A DNA stretch of 64,000 nt from Cognatiluteimonas profundi (GTDB lineage: Bacteria; Pseudomonadota; Gammaproteobacteria; Xanthomonadales; Xanthomonadaceae), in assembly GCF_009792795.1 (NCBI RefSeq), contig NZ_VKHQ01000004.1, positions 182,659 through 246,658 of the forward strand. Reading direction: 5' to 3'. The stretch's first letter is position 1. The number at the start of each line of letters is the position of its first letter. The notes beneath the pieces are model-generated. The model had not been told where the DNA came from. It saw only the letters and a program-made list of their open reading frames with translations, and ran no database searches. The position numbers and the translations under genes are program-made. Shown here in pieces: positions 1 to 9,080 of this stretch.

Positions 1-99
1 CGGCGGCAGCGGCAGGCGCGCATTGCCCGGCCCGAAAAGCTCGCCGTGGCCACAAGCGAGCAGCTGTTGGTAATCGAAGGAAGAGGGTCGAGTCATCAT
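1..99 (-). CDS. fabA: FabA, 3-hydroxydecanoyl-ACP dehydratase/isomerase (N-terminal fragment)
   Basis: Only the first 33 codons lie in the window; the gene runs off the left edge. The visible start reads [20 protein letters not shown] and continues with [13 protein letters not shown]. This matches the N-terminus of FabA, where a short lead is followed by a LLA-GxGELFG segment and a Pro-rich stretch. FabA dehydrates and isomerises 10-carbon hydroxyacyl-ACP in the cytoplasm, the branch point to unsaturated fatty acids. Two consecutive ATGs (99 and 96) are possible starts. The catalytic His and Asp lie outside the window, so the call rests on the N-terminus alone. Confidence 0.85.
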   Translation of the reverse strand, partial: MMTRPSSFDYQQLLACGHGELFGPGNARLPLPP

Positions 100-292
100 G
101 TCCAGGCCCGGAAAAACCGGCAGTCTTGCATGCCGCGCGGCTTTCGGGGCGTCCTGGCCGTTCATTTCGCGGCATTTCCGGCAAATTCAAGCGCACCGCG
201 CGCGTGATTGGCCGTATTCACACCGGGTGATCCGCACCCGCCACTGGCGATTGCACGACCGCCCGGCCATTGTCGACGTCGGCGGTTCAGGC

Positions 293-1510
293 TCAGTGAG
301 CCCACTCCAACTGCAGCCACAGCTTGCGCGTGTCGCGCGCGAATCCGTCGCTGCGGTAATCGGCAAGCTTGACCAGGCCGGTGAGCGACGCGCCGACCGG
401 GAAGGCCAGCGATGCGTTCCATTCGGACCCGTATCGATCGCCATCGGTCGCGGCGCGGAAGTCGTGCCAGCTGGCCAGCCAGCTGCATTTGCTGCCCCGC
501 CCAAACGCGCCGCCGGCGCCGATATAGCGATCGTCCAGCCCGCCAGGCGGCGTCACCAGGAATTTGTCGGCCCAGCCGTTGAACGCGTGCAAGGTCGCAA
601 GCGGTGCCTGCAGCGCATGCGTGCCGTTCCCGCCCAGGTGCTCCCATCCGGCGCGCCAGGTGATGCCATGCGATGCGAATGTCGGCTCGAGCAGCCAGTA
701 GGCGTGCGAAAACGCCAGCGGATTGTCGGCAAAATCGCGCTGGCGTGCCGATTCGAGCGTCCAGCCCCAGCCGCTGCCGTCGTGCAGGCGGGCGCCGGAC
801 CAGCGCAGGCCATAGGTGCTCGTGGACGCGGTGGCCAGGTCGCGGTCGTCATGCAGGTAGGCATAGCCGACCCATTGCTGCGCGCCATGTTTCATCGCCA
901 GGTTGAACACCTGCGTGGACAGGTCGCGCTCGCGCGCCAGTGGATCCAGCGCGTGGTCGCCGCTGACCCGATGCACGCGATCGATGAATGCATAGCGCGC
1001 GGTGATCGCCGCGGTGGGCTTCCATTGCATCGACAACGCGTCGAAGGTCTGCTCGTTCTGACGCCAGCCGCTGTTGCCGATCCAACGCTGGTTGTCGAAC
1101 AACAATCGTTGCCGGCCCAGCGTGGCGCCGATGCGGTCGTTCTTCCAGCCGATCCATGCCTGGTTGAGCTCGGCACCCTCTGGATCGGTGATGGCCGGTC
1201 GCGTCGTGCGTCCATTGGCGCCGCTGTTGTATTCGTCGCCGGCGCTGGCGACGCCCTCGCCCTCGACCAGCGCTTCGAAGCCGTCGCCCAGGTGCATGCG
1301 CAGGCCGGCGCGCAGGCGCAACGTGGTGGCCCGCGCACCGAGGTCGAAGGCATCGTCGTCGACGTCTTCATGGCGCAGGCGCGCGTTCCACTCGAATTGC
1401 CAGGGCGCCGCGGCTGGTGCTGGCGTCGCTGCCGCTTCGGTCGCGGCGGCGCTGGCGGGGAGCGCGAACAGCGCGAGGATCGCGGCTGGCAACAGGCGTG
1501 GACAGATCAT
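293..1510 (-). CDS. Outer-membrane alginate-export/porin family protein
   Basis: The product has 405 residues with a clear signal peptide (MICPRLLPAAILALFALPAS, then AAA). It continues as alternating polar and hydrophobic strands with many Trp, Tyr and Gly residues, as in a beta-barrel. Segments such as NQAWIGWKNDRIGATLGRQ and the GLDDRYIGAGG region resemble the alginate-export/OprE-like family. The start at 1510 has an AAAGGA ribosome-binding site; the longer frame upstream lacks a signal peptide. It is divergent from the nirK cluster and shares its intergenic region with FNR-type boxes, so it may be an anion or nitrite/nitrate porin co-regulated with nitrite reduction. The substrate is inference. 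The C-terminus (EWAH) is not the usual aromatic last residue. Confidence 0.75.
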   Translation of the reverse strand: MICPRLLPAAILALFALPASAAATEAAATPAPAAAPWQFEWNARLRHEDVDDDAFDLGARATTLRLRAGLRMHLGDGFEALVEGEGVASAGDEYNSGANGRTTRPAITDPEGAELNQAWIGWKNDRIGATLGRQRLLFDNQRWIGNSGWRQNEQTFDALSMQWKPTAAITARYAFIDRVHRVSGDHALDPLARERDLSTQVFNLAMKHGAQQWVGYAYLHDDRDLATASTSTYGLRWSGARLHDGSGWGWTLESARQRDFADNPLAFSHAYWLLEPTFASHGITWRAGWEHLGGNGTHALQAPLATLHAFNGWADKFLVTPPGGLDDRYIGAGGAFGRGSKCSWLASWHDFRAATDGDRYGSEWNASLAFPVGASLTGLVKLADYRSDGFARDTRKLWLQLEWAH

Positions 1511-1567
1511 GGGGCCGGCATCCTTTTCAAGGTGGGCACAGGCTCGGGTCCAGCTCCCGCCCGCGCC

Positions 1568-1581
1568 TTGACCAGGATCAA
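1568..1581. promoter_or_regulatory. FNR/DNR-type box (perfect)
   Basis: TTGACCAGGATCAA fits TTGAY-N4-RTCAA with both half sites intact. It lies 58 bp upstream of the porin start on the minus strand. Regulators of the Crp/FNR family (FNR, DNR, NnrR) bind such sites and switch on nitrite and NO reduction genes. Which regulator acts here cannot be told from the window. Confidence 0.7.
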
Positions 1582-1616
1582 CCGCACCGCTCCCGTCTCC
1601 ACTGCGTGGACCGCAA

Positions 1617-1630
1617 TTGACCCAGGTCAG
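1617..1630. promoter_or_regulatory. FNR/DNR-type box (one mismatch), nirK side
   Basis: TTGACCCAGGTCAG matches TTGAY-N4-RTCAA except for the last base. Its centre is about 83 bp upstream of the small lipoprotein start. If it worked at the usual -41.5 position, transcription would start near 1665, with a weak -10 (CAGACT, 1653-1658). It would serve the lipoprotein-nirK-nirV-sco cluster. Confidence 0.6.
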
Positions 1631-1706
1631 GTGGCCGGGCGCGTCCACGGAGCAGACTCCAGTCATCGAAGAGCGCCTTGGTCCATCAAGAAACCTGGAG
1701 TCCACA

Positions 1707-1889
1707 ATGAAAGCGGTGACCTGCCATCATGCGTTGATCCTCGCGGCCGCACTCGCAACGGCGGCACTCGCCGGCTGTGCCGACGTCCACCAGAATCCAG
1801 CGACCAACACCGTCAACGGGCAGTCCGACGCCGCTGCGTCCCAGGCCGCCAACGTGCAATCGCCATCGCCGGCATCCGTGCCGTTCTGA
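1707..1889 (+). CDS. Small lipoprotein upstream of nirK
   Basis: This 60-residue product has a lipoprotein signal peptide ending in LAGC, followed by a short Asn/Ala/Ser-rich tail with no recognisable domain. The start at 1707 gives the signal peptide at the N-terminus. The next gene follows after 19 bases. Its leader (LKAVT...[13 protein letters not shown]) is closely similar to the leader of the downstream nitrite reductase (LKAVT...[13 protein letters not shown]), so one was probably copied from the other. The function is unknown; it could be a real secreted lipoprotein or the remnant of a duplicated nirK start. Confidence 0.6.
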   Translation: MKAVTCHHALILAAALATAALAGCADVHQNPATNTVNGQSDAAASQAANVQSPSPASVPF

Positions 1890-1908
1890 AGCCCAGGAGT
1901 CGTCCGCA

Positions 1909-3447
1909 ATGAATGCATTGAGCTTGAAAGCAGTGACGTGGCGCCCCGCGATTTTCCTCGCCGCCGCGCTGGCCACGGTTGCACTGGGCGGTTGCGGCGG
2001 CTCCAGCAAGCCCGCGGCCGCGGACGCCATCGCTGCCGCCGACACCGGTGGTTCGCTGAAGGGCGATTTCGGCCCGCCGCAGGGCCCCGACGTGCAGGCC
2101 GTGCTGACCAGCCCGCCGATGGTGCCGCCGCCGACCGGGCGCCACGCACCGGCACATGTGATCGTCGAGCTCGACGTGATCGAGAAGGAAATGCCGATCT
2201 CCGAAGGCGTCACCTACACCTTCTGGACGTTCGGCGGCACGGTGCCCGGCAAGTTCATCCGCATCCGCCAGGGCGACACGGTGACCTTCCACCTGCGCAA
2301 CATGCCGGACAGCAAGATGCCGCACAACATCGACCTGCACGGCGTGACCGGGCCGGGCGGCGGTGCGGCATCGAGCTTCACCGCGCCGGGCCATGTGTCG
2401 CGCTTCACCTTCAAGGCGCTCAACGCCGGGCTGTTCGTCTACCACTGCGCCACCGCGCCGGTCGGCATGCACATCGCCAACGGCATGTACGGTCTGATGC
2501 TGATCGAACCACCGGAAGGCCTGCCGCCCGTGGACCACGAGTACTACGTGATGCAGGGCGACTTCTACACGACCGGCAAGTATCGCGAGAAGGGACACCA
2601 GCCCTTCGACATGGACAAGGCGATCGACGAACGCCCGACCTATGTGCTGTTCAACGGGCGGGAAGGCGCGCTCACCGGTGACAACGCGTTGAAGGCGAAG
2701 GTCGGCGACACCGTGCGCCTGTATGTCGGCAACGGCGGCCCGAACCTGGTGTCGAGCTTCCACGTGATCGGTGAGATCTTCGACAAGGTCTGGCTCGAAG
2801 GCGGCACGCGCTTCCAGGAAAACGTGCAGACCACGCTGATCCCGTCCGGTGGCGCGGCGATCATGCAGTTCCACATCGAGGTTCCGGGCAGCTACGTGCT
2901 CGTCGACCACTCGATCTTCCGCGCGTTCAACAAGGGTGCGCTGGCGATCCTCAAGGCCGAGGGTCCGGAGAACAAGGCGATCTATTCGGGCAAGGAAGTC
3001 GATGCGATGTACATCGGCCCACGTGCCCAGCCGAGCCTTGCCGCGGTCACGACTGCCGCGACGGCGGCCACGACGGGTGCGCTCACGCAGGAGGACCAGG
3101 TCAAGGCCGGGCAGGCGCTGTTCGCCGGCACCTGCTCCACCTGCCACCAGCCCAATGGCGAAGGCATGGCGGGTGTATTCCCGCCGCTGGCCAAGTCGAG
3201 CGTGCTGGCGGCAACGCCCAAGCGCATCATCGACATCATGCTGCACGGCCTGGAAGGCCCGATCACCGTCAACGGCAAGGACTACAACTCGATGATGCCG
3301 CCACAGACGCAGCTGACCGATGACGAGGTCGCCAACATCGGTACCTTCGTGCTCAACAGCTGGGGCAATCCAGGCGGACGCCTGACCAAGGAAGAAGTCG
3401 CCGAACGTCGCAAGACCGCCGCCGGCGCGACGTCGGAATCGCACTGA
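1909..3447 (+). CDS. nirK: Copper nitrite reductase with C-terminal cytochrome c domain, lipoprotein
   Basis: NirK reduces nitrite to nitric oxide outside the inner membrane. The 512-residue product has a lipobox (C29), two cupredoxin domains (about 80-365) and a cytochrome c domain (about 395-490). Type 1 copper ligands are H139, C180, H188 and M193; type 2 ligands are H144, H179 and H334; D142 and H285 are the catalytic pair. The short CATAPVGMH spacing is that of the AniA-like class. The haem motif is CSTCH (409-413), with Met at 462/463 as likely sixth ligand. A Shine-Dalgarno AGGAG precedes the ATG. The fused cytochrome probably passes electrons directly to the type 1 copper. The lipid anchor suggests a membrane-bound enzyme. 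It is followed at once by nirV. Confidence 0.95.
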   Translation: MNALSLKAVTWRPAIFLAAALATVALGGCGGSSKPAAADAIAAADTGGSLKGDFGPPQGPDVQAVLTSPPMVPPPTGRHAPAHVIVELDVIEKEMPISEGVTYTFWTFGGTVPGKFIRIRQGDTVTFHLRNMPDSKMPHNIDLHGVTGPGGGAASSFTAPGHVSRFTFKALNAGLFVYHCATAPVGMHIANGMYGLMLIEPPEGLPPVDHEYYVMQGDFYTTGKYREKGHQPFDMDKAIDERPTYVLFNGREGALTGDNALKAKVGDTVRLYVGNGGPNLVSSFHVIGEIFDKVWLEGGTRFQENVQTTLIPSGGAAIMQFHIEVPGSYVLVDHSIFRAFNKGALAILKAEGPENKAIYSGKEVDAMYIGPRAQPSLAAVTTAATAATTGALTQEDQVKAGQALFAGTCSTCHQPNGEGMAGVFPPLAKSSVLAATPKRIIDIMLHGLEGPITVNGKDYNSMMPPQTQLTDDEVANIGTFVLNSWGNPGGRLTKEEVAERRKTAAGATSESH

Positions 3448-3452
3448 CCGCC

Positions 3453-4259
3453 ATGCGCCGCCACGCCATCATCGTGTTGTCGATCGCCCTGCCCGTTGCC
3501 GCCGCGATGGCCGGTGGCACGGGATCCACCGGCACGGGGGTCGCGAGCACGCAGTTCGCCAGCCTGCCCGGGGGGCATTTCCGCAGCGCGCTGAAGTACG
3601 AAGATCGAAAAAAGGGCGTGCGCATCGCGCCGTTCGGGCTGATGCGCAGGCCAGTCACCAATGCCGAATTCCTGGCATTCACGCGCTCCAACCCGCGCTG
3701 GCAGCGCGACCAGGTGCCCGCGACGCTCGCAGGATCCGGTTACCTGTCGCAGTGGCGCGGCGCCGGCAGCCTGGGGACGGCGGCGCTGCCGCAACAACCG
3801 GTCACGCATGTCAGCTGGTTCGCGGCAAAAGCGTATTGCAGCGCGCAGGGTGCGCGACTGCCGACCTGGAACGAATGGGAATACGCGGCAGCGGCCGATG
3901 AGCGCCACCGCGATGCGCGCCAGGACCCGGTGTGGCGCGAACGCATCCTCGACTGGTATTCGCGGCCGTCCACCGGCGCGCTGCCGCGCGTCGGCCTGCA
4001 GGCGCCCAACGCCTATGGCGTGCAGGACCTGCACGGACTGGTGTGGGAATGGACAGACGACTTCTCCTCGCTGCTGGTGTCCGACGACAACCGCAGCGCG
4101 GGCGATGGCAACAACACCAGGTTCTGCGGCGCCGGTGCGCTGTCGACCAACGATCCGGCGAATTATGCCGTGCTGATGCGGGTCGCGATGTTGTCCGCGC
4201 TGCAGGCGCAGGACAGCACCGGCAACCTCGGATTCCGATGCGCCAGGGACCTCCCATGA
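3453..4259 (+). CDS. nirV: NirV-like protein, formylglycine-generating-enzyme (SUMF1) fold
   Basis: The 268-residue product has a signal peptide (about 1-20). It carries the SUMF1/FGE signatures: a VSWFAAKAYC segment, RLPTWNEWEYAA, DLHGLVWEWTDD and the closing GFRCAR. NirV proteins of this fold are encoded directly behind nirK in many denitrifiers and are thought to help maturation of the reductase, although the reaction is not established. The gene starts 5 bases after nirK and overlaps the next gene by four bases (ATGA), so nirK-nirV-sco are very likely one transcript. Confidence 0.85.
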   Translation: MRRHAIIVLSIALPVAAAMAGGTGSTGTGVASTQFASLPGGHFRSALKYEDRKKGVRIAPFGLMRRPVTNAEFLAFTRSNPRWQRDQVPATLAGSGYLSQWRGAGSLGTAALPQQPVTHVSWFAAKAYCSAQGARLPTWNEWEYAAAADERHRDARQDPVWRERILDWYSRPSTGALPRVGLQAPNAYGVQDLHGLVWEWTDDFSSLLVSDDNRSAGDGNNTRFCGAGALSTNDPANYAVLMRVAMLSALQAQDSTGNLGFRCARDLP

Positions 4260-4834
4260 AGATCGCCAGCCTTGCCTTCTCCTGCCTGCTGCTGCTCGCC
4301 AGCGGCGTCAACGCGGCGCCAGCGGCGCGCCCGCTGCCCAGCGACTCGGTGTACCAGCTGCCGCTCGTGCTCACCGACCAGGGCGCCAACCGTTGGGACT
4401 GGCGCAGCAAGCGCGGCAAGCCGCAGGTGGTGGCGATGTTCTACACGTCCTGCCAGTTCACCTGCCCGCTGATCGTGGACAGCGGCAAGGCCATCGAACA
4501 CGCGCTCGGGCCCGCCAGCCGCGGCCAGGTCGGCCTGCTGCTGATCAGCCTGGATCCCAGGCGCGACACGCCGGCGGCCCTGCGGCGGGTGGTGAAGGAA
4601 CGCGAACTCGACCTTGCGCGCTGGTCGCTGGCCAGTCCCAGGCCGCAGGACGTGCGTGACGTCGCCGGCGTGCTGGGCGTGCGCTACCGGCAGCTGGCCA
4701 ACGGCGACTTCAACCACACCAGTGGATTGCTGTTGCTGGATCGCGAGGGCCGCATCGTGGCGCGGACCGACAAGGTCGGCACGGTTCCCGACCCGGAATT
4801 CGTCAAGGCAGTCAGGCGGTCGCTGGCTCCGTGA
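4256..4834 (+). CDS. SCO1/SenC/PrrC family copper chaperone
   Basis: The product has 192 residues with a signal peptide (about 1-21). The thioredoxin-like fold carries the Cu-binding CxxxC (C66 and C70 in SCQFTC) and the distal His H154 in DFNHTSG, the three usual SCO1 ligands. It overlaps the end of nirV in an ATGA and closes the nirK cluster. SCO proteins deliver copper to periplasmic or membrane copper sites, classically Cu-A of cytochrome oxidase. Here the location suggests delivery to NirK, which is inference. Confidence 0.88.
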   Translation: MKIASLAFSCLLLLASGVNAAPAARPLPSDSVYQLPLVLTDQGANRWDWRSKRGKPQVVAMFYTSCQFTCPLIVDSGKAIEHALGPASRGQVGLLLISLDPRRDTPAALRRVVKERELDLARWSLASPRPQDVRDVAGVLGVRYRQLANGDFNHTSGLLLLDREGRIVARTDKVGTVPDPEFVKAVRRSLAP

Positions 4835-4971
4835 CGCGCGGCGGCTGGTCGACTGTCCCGCCCCGGCGGGAGTCCGTATCCTAGACAGTACGGCGCAGGA
4901 CTTCGATCGCCCGCTCCAGAGCGGGAGTCGCCGCACCCCTCGACCAGGAGACCGGCGCGCCAGCGTCCGCC

Positions 4972-5328
4972 ATGGACATCTTCAAGCGCTTTTCCATCGA
5001 GGCAGCCCACCGGCTGCCCAATGTCCCGCCCGGGCACAAATGCGCGCGGCTGCACGGGCATTCGTTCCAGGTCGAGCTGCACGTCTCCGGCGAGCCAGGG
5101 GCCGACAGCGGCTGGATCATGGACTTCGCCGACATCAAGGCCGCCTTCCGCCCGCTTTACGAGCAGCTCGACCACCATTACCTGAACGAGATCGATGGCC
5201 TCGACAACCCCACCAGCGAGCGCCTGGCCAGCTGGATCTGGGAGCGCCTGAAGCCCGCGCTGCCGCTGCTCAGCGAGATCGTGATCCATGAGACCTGCAC
5301 CTCGGGATGCCGCTACCGCGGTCCCTGA
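4972..5328 (+). CDS. queD: QueD / 6-pyruvoyl-tetrahydropterin synthase family, 6-carboxytetrahydropterin synthase
   Basis: The product has 118 residues, the usual QueD length. Zn ligands are H13, H28 and H30 (HGH), with C24 as catalytic Cys in [16 protein letters not shown] segment and a LDHHYLNE segment follow, and the family-typical [10 protein letters not shown] and HET near the end. QueD converts dihydroneopterin triphosphate into 6-carboxytetrahydropterin, the second step to queuosine. No other queuosine genes lie beside it. The 137-base gap before it holds a short inverted repeat (CCGTA...TACGG) of unknown role. Confidence 0.9.
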   Translation: MDIFKRFSIEAAHRLPNVPPGHKCARLHGHSFQVELHVSGEPGADSGWIMDFADIKAAFRPLYEQLDHHYLNEIDGLDNPTSERLASWIWERLKPALPLLSEIVIHETCTSGCRYRGP

Positions 5329-5401
5329 GCAGCCTGCGCCGCCACGCCGTTCCCAGCTCCTTGGACGGCCGCTGAACCGCCCGTCGGCTGGCTTTCGAGC
5401 T

Positions 5402-5441
5402 ATGTTGCATTGCAACATAAAACTGGTATGGTGCACTGCAC
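5402..5441 (+). promoter_or_regulatory. Phasin promoter with two palindromic operators
   Basis: Two palindromes lie 40-80 bases before the phasin gene: ATGTTGCA-T-TGCAACAT (5402-5418, perfect) and GTGCA-C-TGCAC (5431-5441, perfect). A possible sigma70 promoter overlaps them: -35 TTGCAT (5405-5410), 16-base spacer, -10 TATGGT (5427-5432). TGCA-rich palindromes at phasin genes are typical targets of PhaR-type repressors that sense polyhydroxyalkanoate. The PhaR link is inference; no phaR gene is in the window. Confidence 0.55.
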
Positions 5442-5480
5442 AAACCGGCACTCCCTGCCGGACCACCGCAGGAAACCGCC

Positions 5481-5930
5481 ATGAACAACAACATGAACCA
5501 GTTCAACGACCAGTTCACCTCGGCCACGCGCCAGTTCGCCGACACCGCCGCGCAGGTCAACCGCCTGGCGCTGGACAATGCCGGCCAGGTCTTCGGCCTG
5601 CAGATGGCCGCGATCGAGAAGAACGTCAATGCCGCGTTCGCCTTCTGGGGCGAGCTGGCTGAAACCCGCGACATGGACGGCCTGAAGGCCCTGTGGCCGC
5701 GTGGCGCGCAGATCGCCCGCGAGAACGTCGAGCGCACCATCAGCACCAGCCAGGAAGTCCTCGGCCGCACGATCAAGGCCAACGAGGCGATCGGCCAGGT
5801 CGCCAAGGGCCAGTTCGAGCGCTCCAGCGCGCAGGTCAACGAAGCCGCCAACCAGGTCAACGACCAGGTGACCAAGGCGACGAACGACGCCACCCAGCAG
5901 TTCAAGGCTGCCGGCAAGGGCAACAAGTAA
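5481..5930 (+). CDS. Phasin family protein (PHA granule-associated)
   Basis: The product has 149 residues, is alanine-, glutamine- and asparagine-rich and almost wholly helical. It shows the phasin pattern of an amphipathic N-terminal region (QFADTAAQVNRLALDNAGQV), a FWGELAETRD segment and a long polar helical tail. Phasins coat polyhydroxyalkanoate granules in the cytoplasm. No PHA synthase gene is nearby. The gene stands alone, with its own promoter and a strong terminator 58 bases after the stop. Confidence 0.85.
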   Translation: MNNNMNQFNDQFTSATRQFADTAAQVNRLALDNAGQVFGLQMAAIEKNVNAAFAFWGELAETRDMDGLKALWPRGAQIARENVERTISTSQEVLGRTIKANEAIGQVAKGQFERSSAQVNEAANQVNDQVTKATNDATQQFKAAGKGNK

Positions 5931-5987
5931 GCCATCCGGCCGGGGTCGCAGGACCCACGGCCACGCGGTCTCTCTCCGCGCGTTCGA

Positions 5988-6016
5988 CCCGGCAGCGCAA
6001 GCTGCCGGGTTTTTTT
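5988..6016 (+). terminator. Rho-independent terminator of the phasin gene
   Basis: CCCGGCAGC, loop GCAA and GCTGCCGGG form a perfect 9-bp stem (5988-6009), followed by seven T (6010-6016). The T-run overlaps the last bases of the convergent efflux gene. Confidence 0.92.
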
Positions 6017-9000
6017 ATGCGCCTTCGGTCCGAGCCAGCGACGCCTGCGCCTTGTGGTGGTCGCGACCGATCAGCAGGTACATCACCGGCACCACGAACA
6101 GGGTGAAGAAGGTGCCGATCGCCATGCCGCCGACGACGACCAGCCCGATCTGGTTGCGCGCCTCGGCGCCAGCGCCGGTGGCGATCGCCAGCGGCAGCGA
6201 ACCAAACACCATCGCGCCGGTGGTCATCAGGATCGGACGCAGGCGCAATGCGGCGGACTCGACCACCGCATCGAATTTCGACCGTCCCTGCTCCTGCAGC
6301 TGGTTGGCGAACTCGACGATCAGGATGCCGTGCTTGGCGATGAGTCCGACCAGCGTCACCAGCCCGATCTGCGAATAGATGTTCCAGCTGCCATGGCCAC
6401 TGAGCTTGAGCGCGAGGAACGCGCCGAACGCCGCCAGCGGCACCGCCAGCAGGATCACGAACGGGTCGACCCAGCTTTCGAATTGCGCCGCCAGCACCAG
6501 GAAGATGAAGGCGATCGCAAGCCCCAGGATCAGTGCGAAGTCGCTCGATGATTCGCGGAATTCGCGGCTCTGCCCGCCCAGGTCGTACTGCGCATCCGGC
6601 GCGACATCCCTGAGCGCGCCTTCCATCCACGTCAGCGCCTCGCCCATGGAATAACCGGGCGCCAGCCCGGCGCTGATGGTCGCCGCGCGCAGCTTGTTGA
6701 AGTGGTTGAGCTCCTTGGCGGCCACTGTCTCCCGCACGTCGACCAGGTTGGACAACTGCACCATCTGGCCTTTGCCGGAACGCACGAAGATGTTGGACAA
6801 GTCGCCGGGCGTGCGCCGATCGACATCCTCCACCTGCACCACGACGTCGTACTGCTCGGAGCCGCGCTTGAAGCGGGTGACGTTGCGCCCGCCCAGCAGG
6901 GTCTCCAGCGTGTGGCCGACGACGTCGACGTTGCTGCCGACGGCGGCGACCTTGTCGCGGTCGACGTCGATCTTCAGCTGCGGCTTGTCGAGCTTGAGGT
7001 CCGAATCCGGGTTGGTCAGCTTCGGATTCTCGGCCATCTTCGCCATCAGCTTGCCGACCGTGGCATCGAGGTCCTCCCAGGTGCCGGTGGACTCCACGAC
7101 GAAACTCACCGGCTGGCCGAAGCCGCCCTGTCCCAGCGGTGGCGGCAACGTCGGGAAGGCCATGATCCCGGGGATCCCCATGAACTGCGGGAACAGCTGG
7201 CCCTGGATCTCGGCGGCGCCGCGCGTGCGCTGGTCCCAGGGCTTGAGGCCGACAAAGCCAATCGTGGATGTCACCGACGGGAAGCCGACGATCTGGAAGT
7301 AGCGATCGACCTCGGGGATTTTCGAGAACGTGGATTCCATCATCCGCGCGTAGCGGTCGGTGTAGGCGACGGTCGATCCCTCCGGCGCGACGCCGAAGCC
7401 GATCACCAGGCCCTGGTCTTCCTGCGGCGCCAGTTCGCTGGGCAGCATCCTGAACAGGACCAGCGCGCCCATGAACACCACCGCCGCGACACCGACCACG
7501 ACCCACTTGCCGTGCAACGCGGCGGAAAGACCACGACGGTACGTGCGATCGAGCCAGCCCAGCGCGCGTTCACCGGCGCGATAGAAACGGCCGTGCTGCT
7601 TCTCCTGGCGCAACAGCTTGGACGCCATCATCGGCGACAGCGTCAGCGCGGTGAAACCGGAGACGACGACCGCGCCTGCCAGCGTGAGCGCGAACTCGAC
7701 GAACAACTTGCCGGTACGCCCGGTCGAGAATGCGAGGGGCACGTAGACCGCCGCGAGCGTCAGCGTCATCGCCACGATCGCGAAGCCGATCTCCTTGCTG
7801 CCCTTGAGCGCCGCCTCGAATGGCGGCATGCCTTCCTCGACGTGCCGGAAGATGTTTTCCAGCATCACGATCGCGTCGTCGACCACCAGGCCGATCGCCA
7901 GCACCATCGCCAGCAAGGTGAGCGTGTTGATGGTGAAGCCGAAGGCGTACATGAGACCGAAGGCGCCAACCAGCGCGAGCGGGATCGTCACCAGCGGGAT
8001 GATCGTCGCGCGCCAGCTGCGCAGGAACAGGAAGATCACCAGCACCACCAGCAGCACCGCTTCGGCGACGGTCTTGTAGACCTCCTGGATCGATTTCTCG
8101 ATGAAGATCGTCGAGTCGTAGGCGATCTCGACCTTCATGCCCTGCGGCAGCGTGCGCTGGATCTCCGGCAGCATCTTCTTCAGTGCCTTGGAGATGTCCA
8201 GCGGATTGGCGACGGCCTGCTTGACGATGGCCAGCGGCACCGCGTTGCGGCCATTGAAGCGGGCCGCGAAGCGCGTTTCCTGCGCGCCGAGCTCGACCTT
8301 GGCGACGTCCTTCAGCCGCACCAGGTAGCCGCCGACATCGCCCAGGATGATGTTGCCGAATTGCTCCGGCGTCTTCAGGTCGGTCTCCGACAGCACGGTG
8401 AATTCGCGATTGCTGCCTTCCACGCGGCCCGCGGGGATCTCGACGTTCTGCGCGCGCAGCGCGTTCTCGACATCGGCCGGCGTCAGCTTGAAGCCGGCCA
8501 GGCGCTGCGGCTGCAGCCAGATCCGCATCGCGTACGTGCTGGCGAACACCTGCGCCTGGGCGACGCCGGGAATCGTCTGCACGCGATCCTTGACCAGGCG
8601 TTCGGCGGCGTCGGCAATTTCCACCGTCGAATGCCGGTCGGATGAGAACGCCAGGTAGATGATCGGCTGCGCGTCGGCCTCCTGCTTCTGGATCACCGGC
8701 TCGCGCGCTTCCTGGGGCAGGAAATCCCGCGCCTGCCCGACGCGGTCGCGCACGTCGGACGCGGCCGCATCGGCGTCGCGGTCGATGCGGAAGCGGATCG
8801 TCACCTGGCTGGATTGTTCGCGGCTCACCGACTGCATGAAGTCGATGCCCTCCACGCCCGACAACGCATCCTCGATCGGCTGGGTGATCTGCGACTCGAT
8901 CACCTGCGCGCTGGCGCCGGGGTAGCTGGTGTTGACCGTCACCACCGGCACGTCGACGTTGGGAATCAGCCGCACGGCCAGTCGCTGGTAGCTGATGATG

Positions 9001-9074
9001 CCGACCAGCAGGATGATCAGGTTGATGACCGTCGCGAAGACCGGCCGGCGGATCGAGAGATCGGACAGGAGCAT
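6015..9074 (-). CDS. RND efflux transporter, HAE1 family inner-membrane subunit
   Basis: The 1019-residue product starts MLLSDLSIRRPVFATVINL, the standard RND opening with its first membrane helix. It has the 12-helix, two-large-loop layout of AcrB/MexF. Proton-relay residues are present: the DD pair in GLVVDDAIVMLENIFRH and the Lys in LIAKHGILIVEFANQLQ. HAE1 pumps export drugs, dyes or solvents through a tripartite complex. It lies 6 bases after the adaptor gene in the same direction. No outer-membrane channel gene accompanies it, so it probably uses a TolC-like protein encoded elsewhere. The substrate cannot be predicted. Confidence 0.93.
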   Translation of the reverse strand: MLLSDLSIRRPVFATVINLIILLVGIISYQRLAVRLIPNVDVPVVTVNTSYPGASAQVIESQITQPIEDALSGVEGIDFMQSVSREQSSQVTIRFRIDRDADAAASDVRDRVGQARDFLPQEAREPVIQKQEADAQPIIYLAFSSDRHSTVEIADAAERLVKDRVQTIPGVAQAQVFASTYAMRIWLQPQRLAGFKLTPADVENALRAQNVEIPAGRVEGSNREFTVLSETDLKTPEQFGNIILGDVGGYLVRLKDVAKVELGAQETRFAARFNGRNAVPLAIVKQAVANPLDISKALKKMLPEIQRTLPQGMKVEIAYDSTIFIEKSIQEVYKTVAEAVLLVVLVIFLFLRSWRATIIPLVTIPLALVGAFGLMYAFGFTINTLTLLAMVLAIGLVVDDAIVMLENIFRHVEEGMPPFEAALKGSKEIGFAIVAMTLTLAAVYVPLAFSTGRTGKLFVEFALTLAGAVVVSGFTALTLSPMMASKLLRQEKQHGRFYRAGERALGWLDRTYRRGLSAALHGKWVVVGVAAVVFMGALVLFRMLPSELAPQEDQGLVIGFGVAPEGSTVAYTDRYARMMESTFSKIPEVDRYFQIVGFPSVTSTIGFVGLKPWDQRTRGAAEIQGQLFPQFMGIPGIMAFPTLPPPLGQGGFGQPVSFVVESTGTWEDLDATVGKLMAKMAENPKLTNPDSDLKLDKPQLKIDVDRDKVAAVGSNVDVVGHTLETLLGGRNVTRFKRGSEQYDVVVQVEDVDRRTPGDLSNIFVRSGKGQMVQLSNLVDVRETVAAKELNHFNKLRAATISAGLAPGYSMGEALTWMEGALRDVAPDAQYDLGGQSREFRESSSDFALILGLAIAFIFLVLAAQFESWVDPFVILLAVPLAAFGAFLALKLSGHGSWNIYSQIGLVTLVGLIAKHGILIVEFANQLQEQGRSKFDAVVESAALRLRPILMTTGAMVFGSLPLAIATGAGAEARNQIGLVVVGGMAIGTFFTLFVVPVMYLLIGRDHHKAQASLARTEGA

Positions 9075-9080
9075 GCGCGC

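Noticed and set aside
98..1912. A 604-codon frame on the plus strand opposite the porin-like gene
   Set aside because: High-GC antisense frame: low-complexity Arg/Ala/Gly-rich product without domains, whereas the minus-strand frame has a signal peptide and barrel pattern.
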